Assembly (NCBI GenBank): GCA_963697285.1
Contig: CAVONI010000011.1
Location: 1,364,001 to 1,428,000, forward strand
Length of the DNA: 64,000 nt
Direction of reading: 5' to 3'
Source: JAEUQQ01 sp963697285
Lineage (GTDB): Bacteria; Acidobacteriota; Vicinamibacteria; Vicinamibacterales; JAFNAJ01
Each line of letters starts with the position of its first letter. Within the stretch, counting starts at the first letter, position 1. The notes beneath the pieces are model-generated. The model saw nothing but the letters and a program-made list of their open reading frames with translations. It was not told where the DNA came from and searched no databases. The translations under genes and the position numbers were made by a program. Shown here one piece after another: positions 19,437-27,630 of the stretch.

Positions 19437-20093
19437 CTATCGGCGGAAGCGACGTCGCATGCCGCCGGCAATCCCGACCAGGGCGGCGCCGAACAACACC
19501 AGGGCCGCAGGTTCGGGTACCGGCACCATGGTGAGTTCGTCCTGGACGTCCTGTCCCTGCGCGTCAACCAGATTCATGATGCGCACGCCGCCGTAGCCGT
19601 CCCACGCGTTGGTGCCAACCGCGGTGTTGGCGAACGTCATGAACGACGCGGCCAGCAGTTGAGTGGGCGCGTCGATGACCGGCAGCGGCCCCTGGCCCTG
19701 GAACGACCAGATCGCCCACTGCAGGGCGTTGGCCGACTGCTCGTCACCGACATACCCGCCGAGCGTACCAGCGCGGAAGTTCGAGTACAGGTAGGCGGTC
19801 TGCTCGGTCAGGGCCGAGGTGTCGAGACCTACCGAGTTCAGGCCGATGCCGGTCACGGTGTAGACCGCGGTGTTGTCGGCGACGATGCGTTCATTGAGCT
19901 GGACGCAGAACGTGATGAACTGGTCGAAGTCGCCTGGCGTCGTGGGATTGACGATGAACTCGCCCCCGCGAATGGACCCGGTCGAGTTCTGGAGTGTCAG
20001 GGTGTCGCCCACTGCCACGAACGGACTCGCGGAGGCCACCGTGGGCACGAGCAGGACGGTCAACAGCAGCGCACGCAACACGGATTTCCTCAT
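19437..20093 (-). CDS. PEP-CTERM sorting-domain secreted protein
   Basis: A 218-residue exported protein. Start at ATG 20093 (MRKSVLRALLLTVLLVPTVASA, a signal peptide) with GGAGAG upstream. The C-terminus carries VPVPEPAALVLFGAALVG followed by an Arg-rich tail, the PEP-CTERM signal recognised by exosortase, which removes the tail. The central part (FDQFITFCVQLNE and QWAIWSFQGQG) resembles many PEP-CTERM proteins of unknown role. No exosortase gene is in the window. Upstream is an unusually AT-rich region. Confidence 0.9.
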   Translation of the reverse strand: MRKSVLRALLLTVLLVPTVASASPFVAVGDTLTLQNSTGSIRGGEFIVNPTTPGDFDQFITFCVQLNERIVADNTAVYTVTGIGLNSVGLDTSALTEQTAYLYSNFRAGTLGGYVGDEQSANALQWAIWSFQGQGPLPVIDAPTQLLAASFMTFANTAVGTNAWDGYGGVRIMNLVDAQGQDVQDELTMVPVPEPAALVLFGAALVGIAGGMRRRFRR

Positions 20094-20471
20094 CGCTCTC
20101 TCCATCGATGCGCATCGCTGAATTGTGTGAAGTGAAGCCTGGCGTGCGATGCGCCTTGCCCTGCACAGAGGCAAGCTCGCTGCCATATACATCGGCCGGG
20201 TCCAGGCGAAGTTCAATGCGAGGCGCGACAAGCACTTGGAGCCGTACTTACAGACTTGTCAGCCTGATTATGGACCAATTGACATCCAATAAGAAGACTA
20301 TAGTTTTTATATCTGGCGTCTATCGACTTCAAGTCGCTTACAAATCCGTAATTTGTCAGACAATTTGCAATTCTTGACATCTGCCCTCGCGTGCCATGTC
20401 GACCGTTCGGCGAGGGCTCGCGACCCAGGTCGCGGCCTCGCTGCACCCTCGATCGGGCGGCCCGGGCGGGG
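20094..20471. other. AT-rich intergenic region with short inverted repeat
   Basis: About 380 bp between divergent genes. From 20250 to 20385 it is far richer in A/T than anything else here, with runs such as TATAGTTTTTATATC. TTGTCAGACAA (20353-20363) is an inverted repeat with 5-base arms; TTGTCAG also occurs near 20256. TTGACAT occurs twice (near 20278 and 20373). The region could hold an activator-dependent promoter, a long leader or a small RNA. No coding pattern is seen. Confidence 0.55.
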
Positions 20472-20477
20472 TACCAT
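20472..20477 (+). promoter_or_regulatory. Putative -10 box (TACCAT), leaderless type
   Basis: TACCAT begins 13 nt before the ATG at 20485 and has no Shine-Dalgarno after it. It overlaps an alternative ATG at 20476. Confidence 0.33.
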
Positions 20478-20484
20478 GCCTGGC

Positions 20485-21390
20485 ATGGCCACGTACCCCT
20501 ACCTCCACTTCGACGTCTTCACGACCACGCCCCTGTCGGGCAACCAGCTCGCGGTGTTCCACCAGCCGGGCGAGTGGTCGGCCGACACGATGCAGGACAT
20601 CGCGCGCGAGATGAACTTCTCGGAGACGACGTTCATCCACGCGCCCGAGACCCAGGGCGCGGTGGCGCGCGTGCGGATCTTCACCCCCGGCGGTGAACTC
20701 CCCATGGCGGGCCATCCGACGATCGGCACCGCCTTCGCGCTCGCGCACCTTCGCCGCGTCACGCCCGCCGACGCCGGCATCGTGTTCGACCTGGGGGTCG
20801 GGCCCACGCCGATTGCGCTCGACTGGCGTGACGACGTCCTGTCGTACGCCTGGATGACGCAGCCACGACCGTCGTTCGGCGCCCGCCTCGACCAGCGTCC
20901 GCAGGTGGCGATGGCGCTCGGGATCCAGCCCGAAGACCTGGACGCGGCCCTTCCGGTGCAGGTGGTGTCGTGCGGCGTGCCGTTCGCATACGTGCCGCTC
21001 GTCTCGCGCGAGGCGGTCGACCGCGCCACGCTCGACCGCGCGACGTGGCAGCGGACCTGTGCCGCGCACGGGCTGGCCGAGCACATGGTGCTCGTTTTCG
21101 CGATCGAGAACCGCGGCGACCCGACAGGGCTCTACAGCCGCATGTTCGCGCCGGTGCAGGGTGTGGCCGAGGATCCGGGTACGGGCAGCGCCGCTGGTCC
21201 GCTCGGCGCGTACCTGGTCGAGCACGGAATTGCACGCCAGGCGGTGAACCGGTTCGTCAGCCACCAGGGCGTGAAGATGCAGCGGCCCTGCCGCCTCGAC
21301 ATCCGGATCGACCTCGCCGGACGCGCGATCACGCGCGTGCAGATCGGCGGCACGGCCCGTCTTGCCGGTGAAGCGACCTTGCACCTGTAG
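20485..21390 (+). CDS. PhzF-family isomerase/epimerase
   Basis: A 301-residue protein close to the usual length of PhzF/YddE. It begins MATYPYLHFDVFTTTPLSGNQLAV, the classic N-terminus. The catalytic Glu is in REMNFSETTF (about residue 47), and GHPTIGTA follows near residue 77. The second half contains RMFAPVQGVAEDPGTGSAAGPLGAYL, the mirror half of the diaminopimelate-epimerase fold. PhzF itself isomerises a phenazine precursor, but no phenazine genes are near, so the substrate is unknown. The start could also be ATG 20476. CoaA starts 23 bp after the stop. Confidence 0.9.
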   Translation: MATYPYLHFDVFTTTPLSGNQLAVFHQPGEWSADTMQDIAREMNFSETTFIHAPETQGAVARVRIFTPGGELPMAGHPTIGTAFALAHLRRVTPADAGIVFDLGVGPTPIALDWRDDVLSYAWMTQPRPSFGARLDQRPQVAMALGIQPEDLDAALPVQVVSCGVPFAYVPLVSREAVDRATLDRATWQRTCAAHGLAEHMVLVFAIENRGDPTGLYSRMFAPVQGVAEDPGTGSAAGPLGAYLVEHGIARQAVNRFVSHQGVKMQRPCRLDIRIDLAGRAITRVQIGGTARLAGEATLHL

Positions 21391-21398
21391 GCATGTGC

Positions 21399-21404
21399 TA
21401 GAGT
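21399..21404 (+). promoter_or_regulatory. Putative -10 box (TAGAGT), leaderless type
   Basis: TAGAGT begins 14 nt before the GTG at 21413, and no Shine-Dalgarno is present. It lies just after the phzF stop, so coaA could have its own promoter. Confidence 0.35.
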
Positions 21405-21412
21405 CTGGCCTC

Positions 21413-22366
21413 GTGCGTGCTCCGGCCGATACGGACTTCTCGCCCTACATCACGTTCTCGCACGACGAATGGGCCCGCCTGCGGGCCGCAACACCGCTCA
21501 CGCTCTCGGAAGACGACCTGCAGTACCTGCGCGGCATCAACGACCAGCTCTCGCTCGAGGAAGTGGTCAAGATCTACCTGCCGCTGTCTCGCCTCCTGAA
21601 TCTCTACGTCGGCGCCATGCAGGGCCTCTACTACGCCACGGCGCAGTTCCTCGGCGACGGTCATGCCAAGGTGCCCTTCGTGATCGGCATTGCCGGCAGC
21701 GTGGCCGTCGGCAAGAGCACGACGGCGCGCGTGTTGCGCGAGTTGCTCGCGCGCTGGCCCAACCACCCGAAGGTCGACCTGGTCACCACCGACGGGTTCC
21801 TGTTTCCCAACCGCACGCTGAAGGCCCGCGGGCTGATGGATCGGAAGGGCTTTCCGGAGAGCTACGACGTCAAGCGCCTGATCAAGTTCGTGGCCGACGT
21901 GAAGTCGGGCATCGCCGAAGTCCACGCGCCGGTCTACTCGCACCTGCGCTACGACATCGTGCCCGACGATGCGGTCGTGGTGAGACAGCCCGACATCATG
22001 ATCATCGAGGGCCTCAACGTGCTGCAGATCGGGGCGGTGCCGCACGCGTCGAAGGCACGGGTCTTCGTCTCGGACTTCTTCGACTTCTCGATCTTCGTCG
22101 ACGCCAAGCCGAGCGCCATCGAGAAGTGGTACGTGAACCGCTTCCTCACCTTGCGCCGCACGTCCTTCACCGATCCGCGCTCATACTTCCACCGCTACGC
22201 GTCACTGAACGACGAGGAGGCCGTGGCAAAGGCGCGCGACATCTGGAACCGCATCAACGGGCCGAACCTGAAGCAGAACATCCACCCGACCCGCACCCGC
22301 GCCGACCTGATCCTCGAGAAGGCCGCGCACCACGACATCGCGCAGGTCCACCTCCGCAAACTGTAG
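21413..22366 (+). CDS. coaA: Pantothenate kinase, type I
   Basis: Phosphorylates pantothenate with ATP, the first step of coenzyme A synthesis. It has 317 residues, almost the length of E. coli CoaA (316). The GTG start gives VRAPADTDFSPYITFSHDEW, which matches the family's N-terminus. The P-loop GIAGSVAVGKST is at about residues 92-103. VTTDGFLFPN, RKGFPESYDVK and IIEGLNVLQ follow in the expected order. The TAG stop lies inside the edge of the dispersed GTAGGGGC element. It is likely a stand-alone housekeeping gene. Confidence 0.96.
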   Translation: MRAPADTDFSPYITFSHDEWARLRAATPLTLSEDDLQYLRGINDQLSLEEVVKIYLPLSRLLNLYVGAMQGLYYATAQFLGDGHAKVPFVIGIAGSVAVGKSTTARVLRELLARWPNHPKVDLVTTDGFLFPNRTLKARGLMDRKGFPESYDVKRLIKFVADVKSGIAEVHAPVYSHLRYDIVPDDAVVVRQPDIMIIEGLNVLQIGAVPHASKARVFVSDFFDFSIFVDAKPSAIEKWYVNRFLTLRRTSFTDPRSYFHRYASLNDEEAVAKARDIWNRINGPNLKQNIHPTRTRADLILEKAAHHDIAQVHLRKL

Positions 22367-22415
22367 GGGCCCACCCCAGCCTGCCCTGAGCCTGTCGACG
22401 GGTGCGGCCCGGGCC
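22363..22415. repeat. Diverged GTAGGGGC-edged palindromic element
   Basis: Starts GTAGGGGCCCACCCCAG, of which TAG is the coaA stop, and ends GGGTGCGGCCCGGGC. The middle is longer than in other copies. It lies between the convergent coaA and D-aminoacylase genes. Confidence 0.6.
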
Positions 22416-22426
22416 CGATCGGGCCG

Positions 22427-24106
22427 TCACGGATCGCGCCTGAGGACGCGCCCCGGCAAGGCGTCGGTGAACCTGCCGTCCTCGTACACCACGGTGCCGT
22501 TCACGATGGTCGCGCTGACGCCCTCGGCCAGCTGGTGAGGATCGACGTACGTCGCGGCGTCTTTCACCCTGGCCGGATCGAAGATCACGACGTCGGCGAA
22601 CGCGCCTGGGCGCAGGGCGCCGCGATCGGTCAGCCCGAACACCAGGGCCGGCAGGCTCGTCATCGACCGGATGGCGGCCTCGAGGCCGATGGTCCGCCGC
22701 TCGCGCACGTAGCGCGCAAGCTTACGCGCGTGCGCGCCGTTGTTGCGCGGGTGCGGCTTGCCCTCGCCGGCGAACACCAGCCCGCCGTCGCTCGACGTCA
22801 TCGTCCAGGGCTGGCGCATGATGTGCTCGATGTCGTCTTCAGACATGTTGAACGACACGATCGAGACATCCCCGCGTGCGACGAGCGCGATGACCGCTTC
22901 GTCGGGTGGCAGCGCCAGCGAGGTGGCGATGGCCGCCAGCGACTGCCCCTCGAAGCGGCGCTCGGGCGCGTAGAACGCGACGACGAGCGACGCGGCCCCG
23001 CCGCGGCGGCCGATGTTCTCGCGGATCTCGGGGAGCATGCGCGCGCGCTCGCCGGGATCCGCCAGGCGCGCCTTCATCGCGGCTGCCCCGCCGGCCTGCA
23101 CCCAGCGCGGCACCACCGCGCCCACGAGGCTGGTCGATGACGCCTCGTACGGATACTGATCGGCGAACACCTCGACCCCGCGCGCCCGCGCACGATCGAT
23201 CCGGGTGGCACAGGCCACCCCGAGCCCCCACGAATTCGGTCCGAGCGCCTTCATGTGCGACACGATGCCCACGGTACCGGTGGCTTCGGCGATCCGGATG
23301 ATCTCGTCGACCGAGGCGACGACGCCTGCGCCGTAGTCGCCCTCGTCGCGTATGTGGCTGGTGTGCAGGCCGCCGAACGGCGCCACGACCTTCATCAGCT
23401 CGATCACCTCCTCGGTGGAGGCATAGCTGCCGGGCGCATAGAACAGCCCCGTCGAGAGACCGAAGGCGCCCTGTTCCATCGCACGCTGCACCAGCGCGCG
23501 CATCCGGGCGAGTTCCTCTGGTGTCGCGGCGCGATCCGCCATGCCCATGACCGCCTCGCGGACCTCGCCGTGACCGATGAGCAGTGCCACGTTGATCCCG
23601 AGCCGCTGCTGCTCGAACCGCGCGCGCTGCGCGGCGAGGTCGATGGGGCCCCCGCCGTCGGGGTTGGCCACGATCGACGTCACGCCCTGCGCGAGCAGGG
23701 GGCGGCCCTGCTCGAGGCCCTCGCGCGCGAGCCCCGCACCGGCATGCGAGTGCACGTCGATGAAGCCGGGGGCCACGTACTGATCCTTCGCATCGATGCG
23801 GCGCTTCGCCGGTCTCCCGTCGAGCATGCCGACCGCCACGATGCGATCGCCCTGGATGCCGATGTCGGCGCGGATCCAGGGGTTGCCCGCACCATCCAGC
23901 ACCCGCCCCCGGGTGATGACGAGGTCGAGCGGCGCCTCGGCCTGGGGCGCGGTTCCAGCGGCGACGCGCGCCGCCCCAGGCGCCTGCGACGCGGCGAGGA
24001 CCTGAACCGCATCCCCGCGGCCCTGGCCGACCACGGCCGTCACGATGGTCGAAACGGCGACGAACACGAACGCAGACACGGACGAGGTGCGCACCATGCG
24101 CGACAT
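22427..24106 (-). CDS. N-acyl-D-amino-acid deacylase family amidohydrolase, exported
   Basis: A 559-residue amidohydrolase (start MSRMVRTSSVSAF; ATG 24097 is equally possible) with a hydrophobic signal segment. Metal-binding HSHAGAGL follows YVAPGFIDV. TSHIRDEGDYGAGVVASVDEI and the C-terminal GLTDRGALRPGAFADVVIFDP are typical of D-aminoacylases. It should release a D-amino acid from its N-acyl form or process a related cyclic amide. The location after a probable signal peptide implies periplasmic action. It is divergent from the radical SAM gene, 92 bp apart. Confidence 0.88.
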   Translation of the reverse strand: MSRMVRTSSVSAFVFVAVSTIVTAVVGQGRGDAVQVLAASQAPGAARVAAGTAPQAEAPLDLVITRGRVLDGAGNPWIRADIGIQGDRIVAVGMLDGRPAKRRIDAKDQYVAPGFIDVHSHAGAGLAREGLEQGRPLLAQGVTSIVANPDGGGPIDLAAQRARFEQQRLGINVALLIGHGEVREAVMGMADRAATPEELARMRALVQRAMEQGAFGLSTGLFYAPGSYASTEEVIELMKVVAPFGGLHTSHIRDEGDYGAGVVASVDEIIRIAEATGTVGIVSHMKALGPNSWGLGVACATRIDRARARGVEVFADQYPYEASSTSLVGAVVPRWVQAGGAAAMKARLADPGERARMLPEIRENIGRRGGAASLVVAFYAPERRFEGQSLAAIATSLALPPDEAVIALVARGDVSIVSFNMSEDDIEHIMRQPWTMTSSDGGLVFAGEGKPHPRNNGAHARKLARYVRERRTIGLEAAIRSMTSLPALVFGLTDRGALRPGAFADVVIFDPARVKDAATYVDPHQLAEGVSATIVNGTVVYEDGRFTDALPGRVLRRDP

Positions 24107-24198
24107 TATGCGTCCGTCACCCGTGCTCCCGCACGGGGGTATGATCGGTACTCGGACACAGGCACTCCGCGCCCGCTCCAGCAGACGAGGATGCATCG

Positions 24199-25188
24199 AT
24201 GGAAACGAGGGTTGTCGTGCGAGCCTGGGGACGAATCCTCAACGGCTACCGACCGAACCTCTCGGTCGAGATCACCAGGGAGTGTCCCCTGCGATGCCCG
24301 GGGTGCTATGCCTACAACGACGCGCACCTGAACGACGGCGTCGTGCTGCGCGAGCTCACCGACCTGAAGGGCGACGAACTCGTCGACGGCATGCTCCGCC
24401 TGGTCGCCGCCCACCAGCCGATTCACCTGTCGATCATCGGCGGCGAACCGCTCGTCCGCTACCGTGAACTCGACGTGTTGTTGCCGCAGATCACCGCGAT
24501 GGGCATCCACACGCAGGTGGTCACGAGCGCCGTGCGGCCGATCCCGCCGGCGTGGGCCTCGATGGACAAGTTGCAGGTTGTCGTGTCGGTCGATGGCCTG
24601 CAGCCCGAACACGACGCACGGCGCGCGCCGGCGACTTACGACCGCATCCTCAAGCACATCGCGGGCCAGCACGTGACCATTCACTGCACGCTGACGCGCC
24701 AGCAGGCCCTGCCAGGCTACGTGACAGCGTTCACCGGGTTCTGGGCGGCGCGACCCGAGGTCAGGCGCATCTGGTTCAGCCTGTACACGCCGCAGCGGGG
24801 CGAGGACTCGCCCGAGTGCCTCCGGCCCGAACATCGGCAACTGGTCGTCAACGAGATCGCGTCGTTGTATGCGCGCGAACCCAAGCTCCACGACATGATG
24901 CCCTCGGTCGTGCGCGGGTACCTGCAGCCGCCGCTCAACCCCGAGTCGTGCATCTTCTCGAACACGACGGCGTGCGTGTCGGCCGATCTCGACCACCGCG
25001 TCACGCCCTGCCAGATCGGCGGAGATCCCGACTGTTCGCAATGCGGGTGCATGGCCTCGGCAGGCCTCGAGGCGCTCGGCCAGTACCGCCTGGGAGGCCT
25101 GATCCCGCTGAAGACGATCTTCGGCGCGTCGTTCGCCGTGGGCCGCGCCAGCCAGGGCGTGCGCCGGCGGCTGAACGGAACGCCATGA
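24199..25188 (+). CDS. Radical SAM protein with C-terminal cysteine-rich region
   Basis: A 329-residue radical SAM enzyme. The CxxxCxxC cluster is ECPLRCPGC (Cys 29, 33 and 36), followed by SIIGGEPL (the GGE SAM-binding motif) and VVVSVDGLQPEHD. The C-terminal region holds seven Cys residues (CIFSNTTAC, TPCQIGG, DPDCSQCGC), suggesting an auxiliary iron-sulfur cluster as in SPASM/twitch enzymes. SPASM enzymes often modify peptides, but no precursor peptide is obvious nearby. GAGGA lies 8 nt upstream of the ATG. The thioredoxin-like gene follows 72 bp downstream on the same strand. Confidence 0.85.
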   Translation: METRVVVRAWGRILNGYRPNLSVEITRECPLRCPGCYAYNDAHLNDGVVLRELTDLKGDELVDGMLRLVAAHQPIHLSIIGGEPLVRYRELDVLLPQITAMGIHTQVVTSAVRPIPPAWASMDKLQVVVSVDGLQPEHDARRAPATYDRILKHIAGQHVTIHCTLTRQQALPGYVTAFTGFWAARPEVRRIWFSLYTPQRGEDSPECLRPEHRQLVVNEIASLYAREPKLHDMMPSVVRGYLQPPLNPESCIFSNTTACVSADLDHRVTPCQIGGDPDCSQCGCMASAGLEALGQYRLGGLIPLKTIFGASFAVGRASQGVRRRLNGTP

Positions 25189-25248
25189 GGCGACCTGGCC
25201 ACGTGGTGGCCAGCAGGGCGGATAGGCCAGACAGCAGGCGGCATGCGA

Positions 25249-25254
25249 TAGTAC
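25249..25254 (+). promoter_or_regulatory. Putative -10 box (TAGTAC), leaderless type
   Basis: TAGTAC begins 12 nt before the ATG at 25261, which has no Shine-Dalgarno (GATAGT one register earlier would be 14 nt). Confidence 0.33.
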
Positions 25255-25260
25255 CGGGGC

Positions 25261-25782
25261 ATGCCTGACGCCACGCCCACGTCGTCGGTCCCCGCCTCGC
25301 CGCACGCCACGCCAACCTTCCGGGCCCGGCTGCGCCGCTCCCGGGAGGCGATCCTGTGGACGGCGCTGATCGCGTTCCTCGTGTACATGGACTGGCCCAT
25401 GCTGCGGGGCTACTACTTCAAGCTCACCGGGTCGGTCGCGCCACGCAGCACGATTGCCTGGCGCACCGACCTGGCCGGCGCCCTCGCCGAGGCGAAGCAA
25501 CGGGGGCTGCCGGTCCTCGTCGATGCCGGTGCTGACTGGTGCCCGCCGTGCATCGCGATGAAGCACGACGTCTGGCCCGACGACGAGGTGGCCGCGCGCG
25601 TGGCGCAGGGCTTCATCCCGCTGCTCGTCGACGTCGACGCGTCGCCGGCCGTCGCCGACAGGTACGGCATCGCGACCATCCCCACGGTGATGGTCCTCGA
25701 TGACGAGGGTGCGGTGCTCCGCAGGGCCGGCTACCTCCCGAAATCGGGGATGCTGCGCTTCCTCGTGGCGGACGACTGGTAG
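25261..25782 (+). CDS. Membrane-anchored thioredoxin-fold protein (WCPPC)
   Basis: A 173-residue protein with a cytoplasmic N-terminal tail, one transmembrane anchor (ILWTALIAFLVYMDW, about residues 30-45) and a thioredoxin domain. The redox site is DWCPPC (about residue 98), and the cis-Pro loop is IATIPTVMV. This resembles the C-terminal domain of DsbD, so it likely reduces or isomerises disulfides outside the membrane. The gene may work with the upstream radical SAM enzyme, but the short gap and independent -10 box leave this open. Convergent with the acid phosphatase. Confidence 0.87.
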   Translation: MPDATPTSSVPASPHATPTFRARLRRSREAILWTALIAFLVYMDWPMLRGYYFKLTGSVAPRSTIAWRTDLAGALAEAKQRGLPVLVDAGADWCPPCIAMKHDVWPDDEVAARVAQGFIPLLVDVDASPAVADRYGIATIPTVMVLDDEGAVLRRAGYLPKSGMLRFLVADDW

Positions 25783-25800
25783 TCGTCGGCCCTCCGGCGA

Positions 25801-26709
25801 CTACTGCCCGGGACGCAGTCGCGAGAGCTTCTGCCTGAGGATGTCGGCCGACGCCGTCGAGGCCGCCCCGGCGCGCGTGGCACCTTCCCACGACCCGTAG
25901 GTCGGGTTGGGAATCATGATCCAGCGCGACCCCCACCAGGGCTCGTACGGCGCGACGCGCGCAAGGCGCTCTTCGATCGTCCCCCTGGCGTTCGGCAGGA
26001 AGTCTCCGAGGTCGTCGCCGAGCAGCATCAGGATGCGGAAGTCCTTGCCCACCACCATGCGGCGCTGCGCCTTCTCGCTGGCCTCCCATTCCGGGCGCTC
26101 GCGACGCATCAGCACCGTGTCGCGTTCGCCGGCCAGCGGGAAGCCGAGCCGCGCCATGTTGTCGCGGGTCGCCTGCTCGAGGTCGGCGTTGCGGTTGGTG
26201 ATGTAGAACACCGTCACGCCTTTCGACGCCGCGTACCGCGTGAAGGCCACCGCGCCGGGGATGGCGTCGGCCTTGCGCTCGTTCACCCACGCGGCCCACG
26301 TCTTGTCGTCGTAGGACCCGCCGGACGTCAGCAGGCGTGCCTGGTACGGCGAGTTGTCGAGGATCGTTTCATCGGCGTCGAGGACGATGGCGGGAGGTAG
26401 CCCGGCGACGTCTTGGGCCTGCTGCTCGATGGCCGCTTTCCACGCTGGATCAGCCAGGGCCCGGTCGAGCTGTTCCTGCGCGAGCCGGTATGCCTGCAGG
26501 GCGGAGGCGTGAAACTCGACGGCCGTCTGCAGCCACAGCGTCGCGTCGAGGTTCTCATAGGTGCGCGGGGGGGTTCCGGTGCCCGGGGCCGACGCAGCCG
26601 GTGGCGGTGCGACGGGCGACGGCGTCGCCGGCTGCGGTGCGGTGCGCGCGGCGCACCCCGTGACCACCAACGAAACCACTGCCACGGCAACCCGGCCCGC
26701 ACGATGCAT
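25801..26709 (-). CDS. Acid phosphatase, lipoprotein e(P4) family (class C-like HAD)
   Basis: A 302-residue outer-membrane-type lipoprotein phosphatase. Start at ATG 26709 with GGAGG 7 nt upstream. The lipobox is VVSLVVTGC, followed by a long Pro/Ala linker. The HAD nucleophile motif is VLDADETILDNS; motif II is FYITNRN; the late Asp motif is LLGDDLGDF. The family dephosphorylates nucleotides such as NMN and 5'-AMP at the cell surface. It is divergent from the zinc-ribbon gene, 88 bp apart. Confidence 0.92.
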   Translation of the reverse strand: MHRAGRVAVAVVSLVVTGCAARTAPQPATPSPVAPPPAASAPGTGTPPRTYENLDATLWLQTAVEFHASALQAYRLAQEQLDRALADPAWKAAIEQQAQDVAGLPPAIVLDADETILDNSPYQARLLTSGGSYDDKTWAAWVNERKADAIPGAVAFTRYAASKGVTVFYITNRNADLEQATRDNMARLGFPLAGERDTVLMRRERPEWEASEKAQRRMVVGKDFRILMLLGDDLGDFLPNARGTIEERLARVAPYEPWWGSRWIMIPNPTYGSWEGATRAGAASTASADILRQKLSRLRPGQ

Positions 26710-26784
26710 GACACGCCTCCACGTGGCGCGCGGCGCGCGCGCCAGCCCGGAGCACACTCTACGCGATCGTTCGCCTGCCTGCGT

Positions 26785-26790
26785 TATCCT
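26785..26790 (+). promoter_or_regulatory. Putative -10 box (TATCCT), leaderless type
   Basis: TATCCT begins 13 nt before the ATG at 26798, with no ribosome site between. Confidence 0.38.
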
Positions 26791-26797
26791 TGCCGCC

Positions 26798-27517
26798 ATG
26801 AACTGCCCCAGTTGCCGCGCACCGATGGTGGCGAACACCTACGAACGCACCTATGGACAGCCGGTGACGATCGACATCTGCGATGCCTGCCAGGGCCTCT
26901 GGTTTGACGATCTCGAGATGGTGCAGTTGTCGCCCGGGGCCACGCTGTCGCTGTTCAGGCACATCCAGGAGCAGGCGGCCACCGCGCGTGTGCCGCTGGC
27001 GACGCAGCTGCGGTGCGCGCGCTGCCCCAGGACGCTCGACCTGGCGCACGACATGCAGCGCGCCACGCGCTTCTCGTACTACCGCTGCGCCGACGGGCAC
27101 GGGCGCTTCACGACGTTCTTCCAGTTCCTGCGCGCGAAGAACTTCGTCCGGAGCCTGACGACGAGGGAAGTGGACGAGTTGCGGCAGCACATCCGCCAGA
27201 TCAACTGTGCGAACTGCGGCGCGCCCGTCGACATCGCGGCCGACGCGGCCTGCGGCTTCTGCCGCACACCCGTCTCGATGCTCGATCCCGGGCAGATGCG
27301 AAACGTTGCGTTGGAATTGCAGCGCGCCGAGGCACCGCGTGCGATCGATCCGGCGCTGCCGCTGCGCCTGCTCACCGAGCGGCGGCGCGCTGAACGCACG
27401 TTCGACGCCGCCGAGGTGGAGGACTCGATCCTCTCGGTCCTCCGTGAACACCGCAGCGGCAACCTCGTCGACGCCGGGCTCCGGAGTCTGGCCGCATTGC
27501 TCAAGACCCGCCTGTAG
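26798..27517 (+). CDS. Zinc-ribbon (zf-TFIIB-like) protein
   Basis: A 239-residue protein with three zinc-ribbon-type cysteine pairs: MNCPSCRAPM with DICDACQGLWFDDLE (the TFIIB-like signature), LRCARCPRTL, and INCANCGAPVD with CGFCRTP. It has no membrane segment. The C-terminal 80 residues are helical and of unknown function. Members of this family are mostly uncharacterised. Nothing nearby suggests a role. Confidence 0.8.
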   Translation: MNCPSCRAPMVANTYERTYGQPVTIDICDACQGLWFDDLEMVQLSPGATLSLFRHIQEQAATARVPLATQLRCARCPRTLDLAHDMQRATRFSYYRCADGHGRFTTFFQFLRAKNFVRSLTTREVDELRQHIRQINCANCGAPVDIAADAACGFCRTPVSMLDPGQMRNVALELQRAEAPRAIDPALPLRLLTERRRAERTFDAAEVEDSILSVLREHRSGNLVDAGLRSLAALLKTRL

Positions 27518-27556
27518 CCCGTCAGGGCGCGCGGGATCTCATCAATTCCCGACGGT

Positions 27557-27562
27557 TATAAT
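27557..27562 (+). promoter_or_regulatory. Putative -10 box (TATAAT) of the RND efflux operon
   Basis: A perfect TATAAT in very GC-rich DNA, 74 nt before the ATG of the membrane-fusion gene. No good TTGACA lies at the right distance. It would leave a leader of about 60 nt. Confidence 0.45.
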
Positions 27563-27630
27563 CTGCGGATCGCTTGTCACCGATGGGCACGCCCGGCGCG
27601 TCCACGGCTTTTCACGTGCACAGGACCCCC

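Noticed and set aside
20384..20400. Sigma-54-like TGGCACG on the minus strand before the PEP-CTERM gene
   Set aside because: The downstream GC is one base off the required spacing, and the site is about 300 bp from the start.
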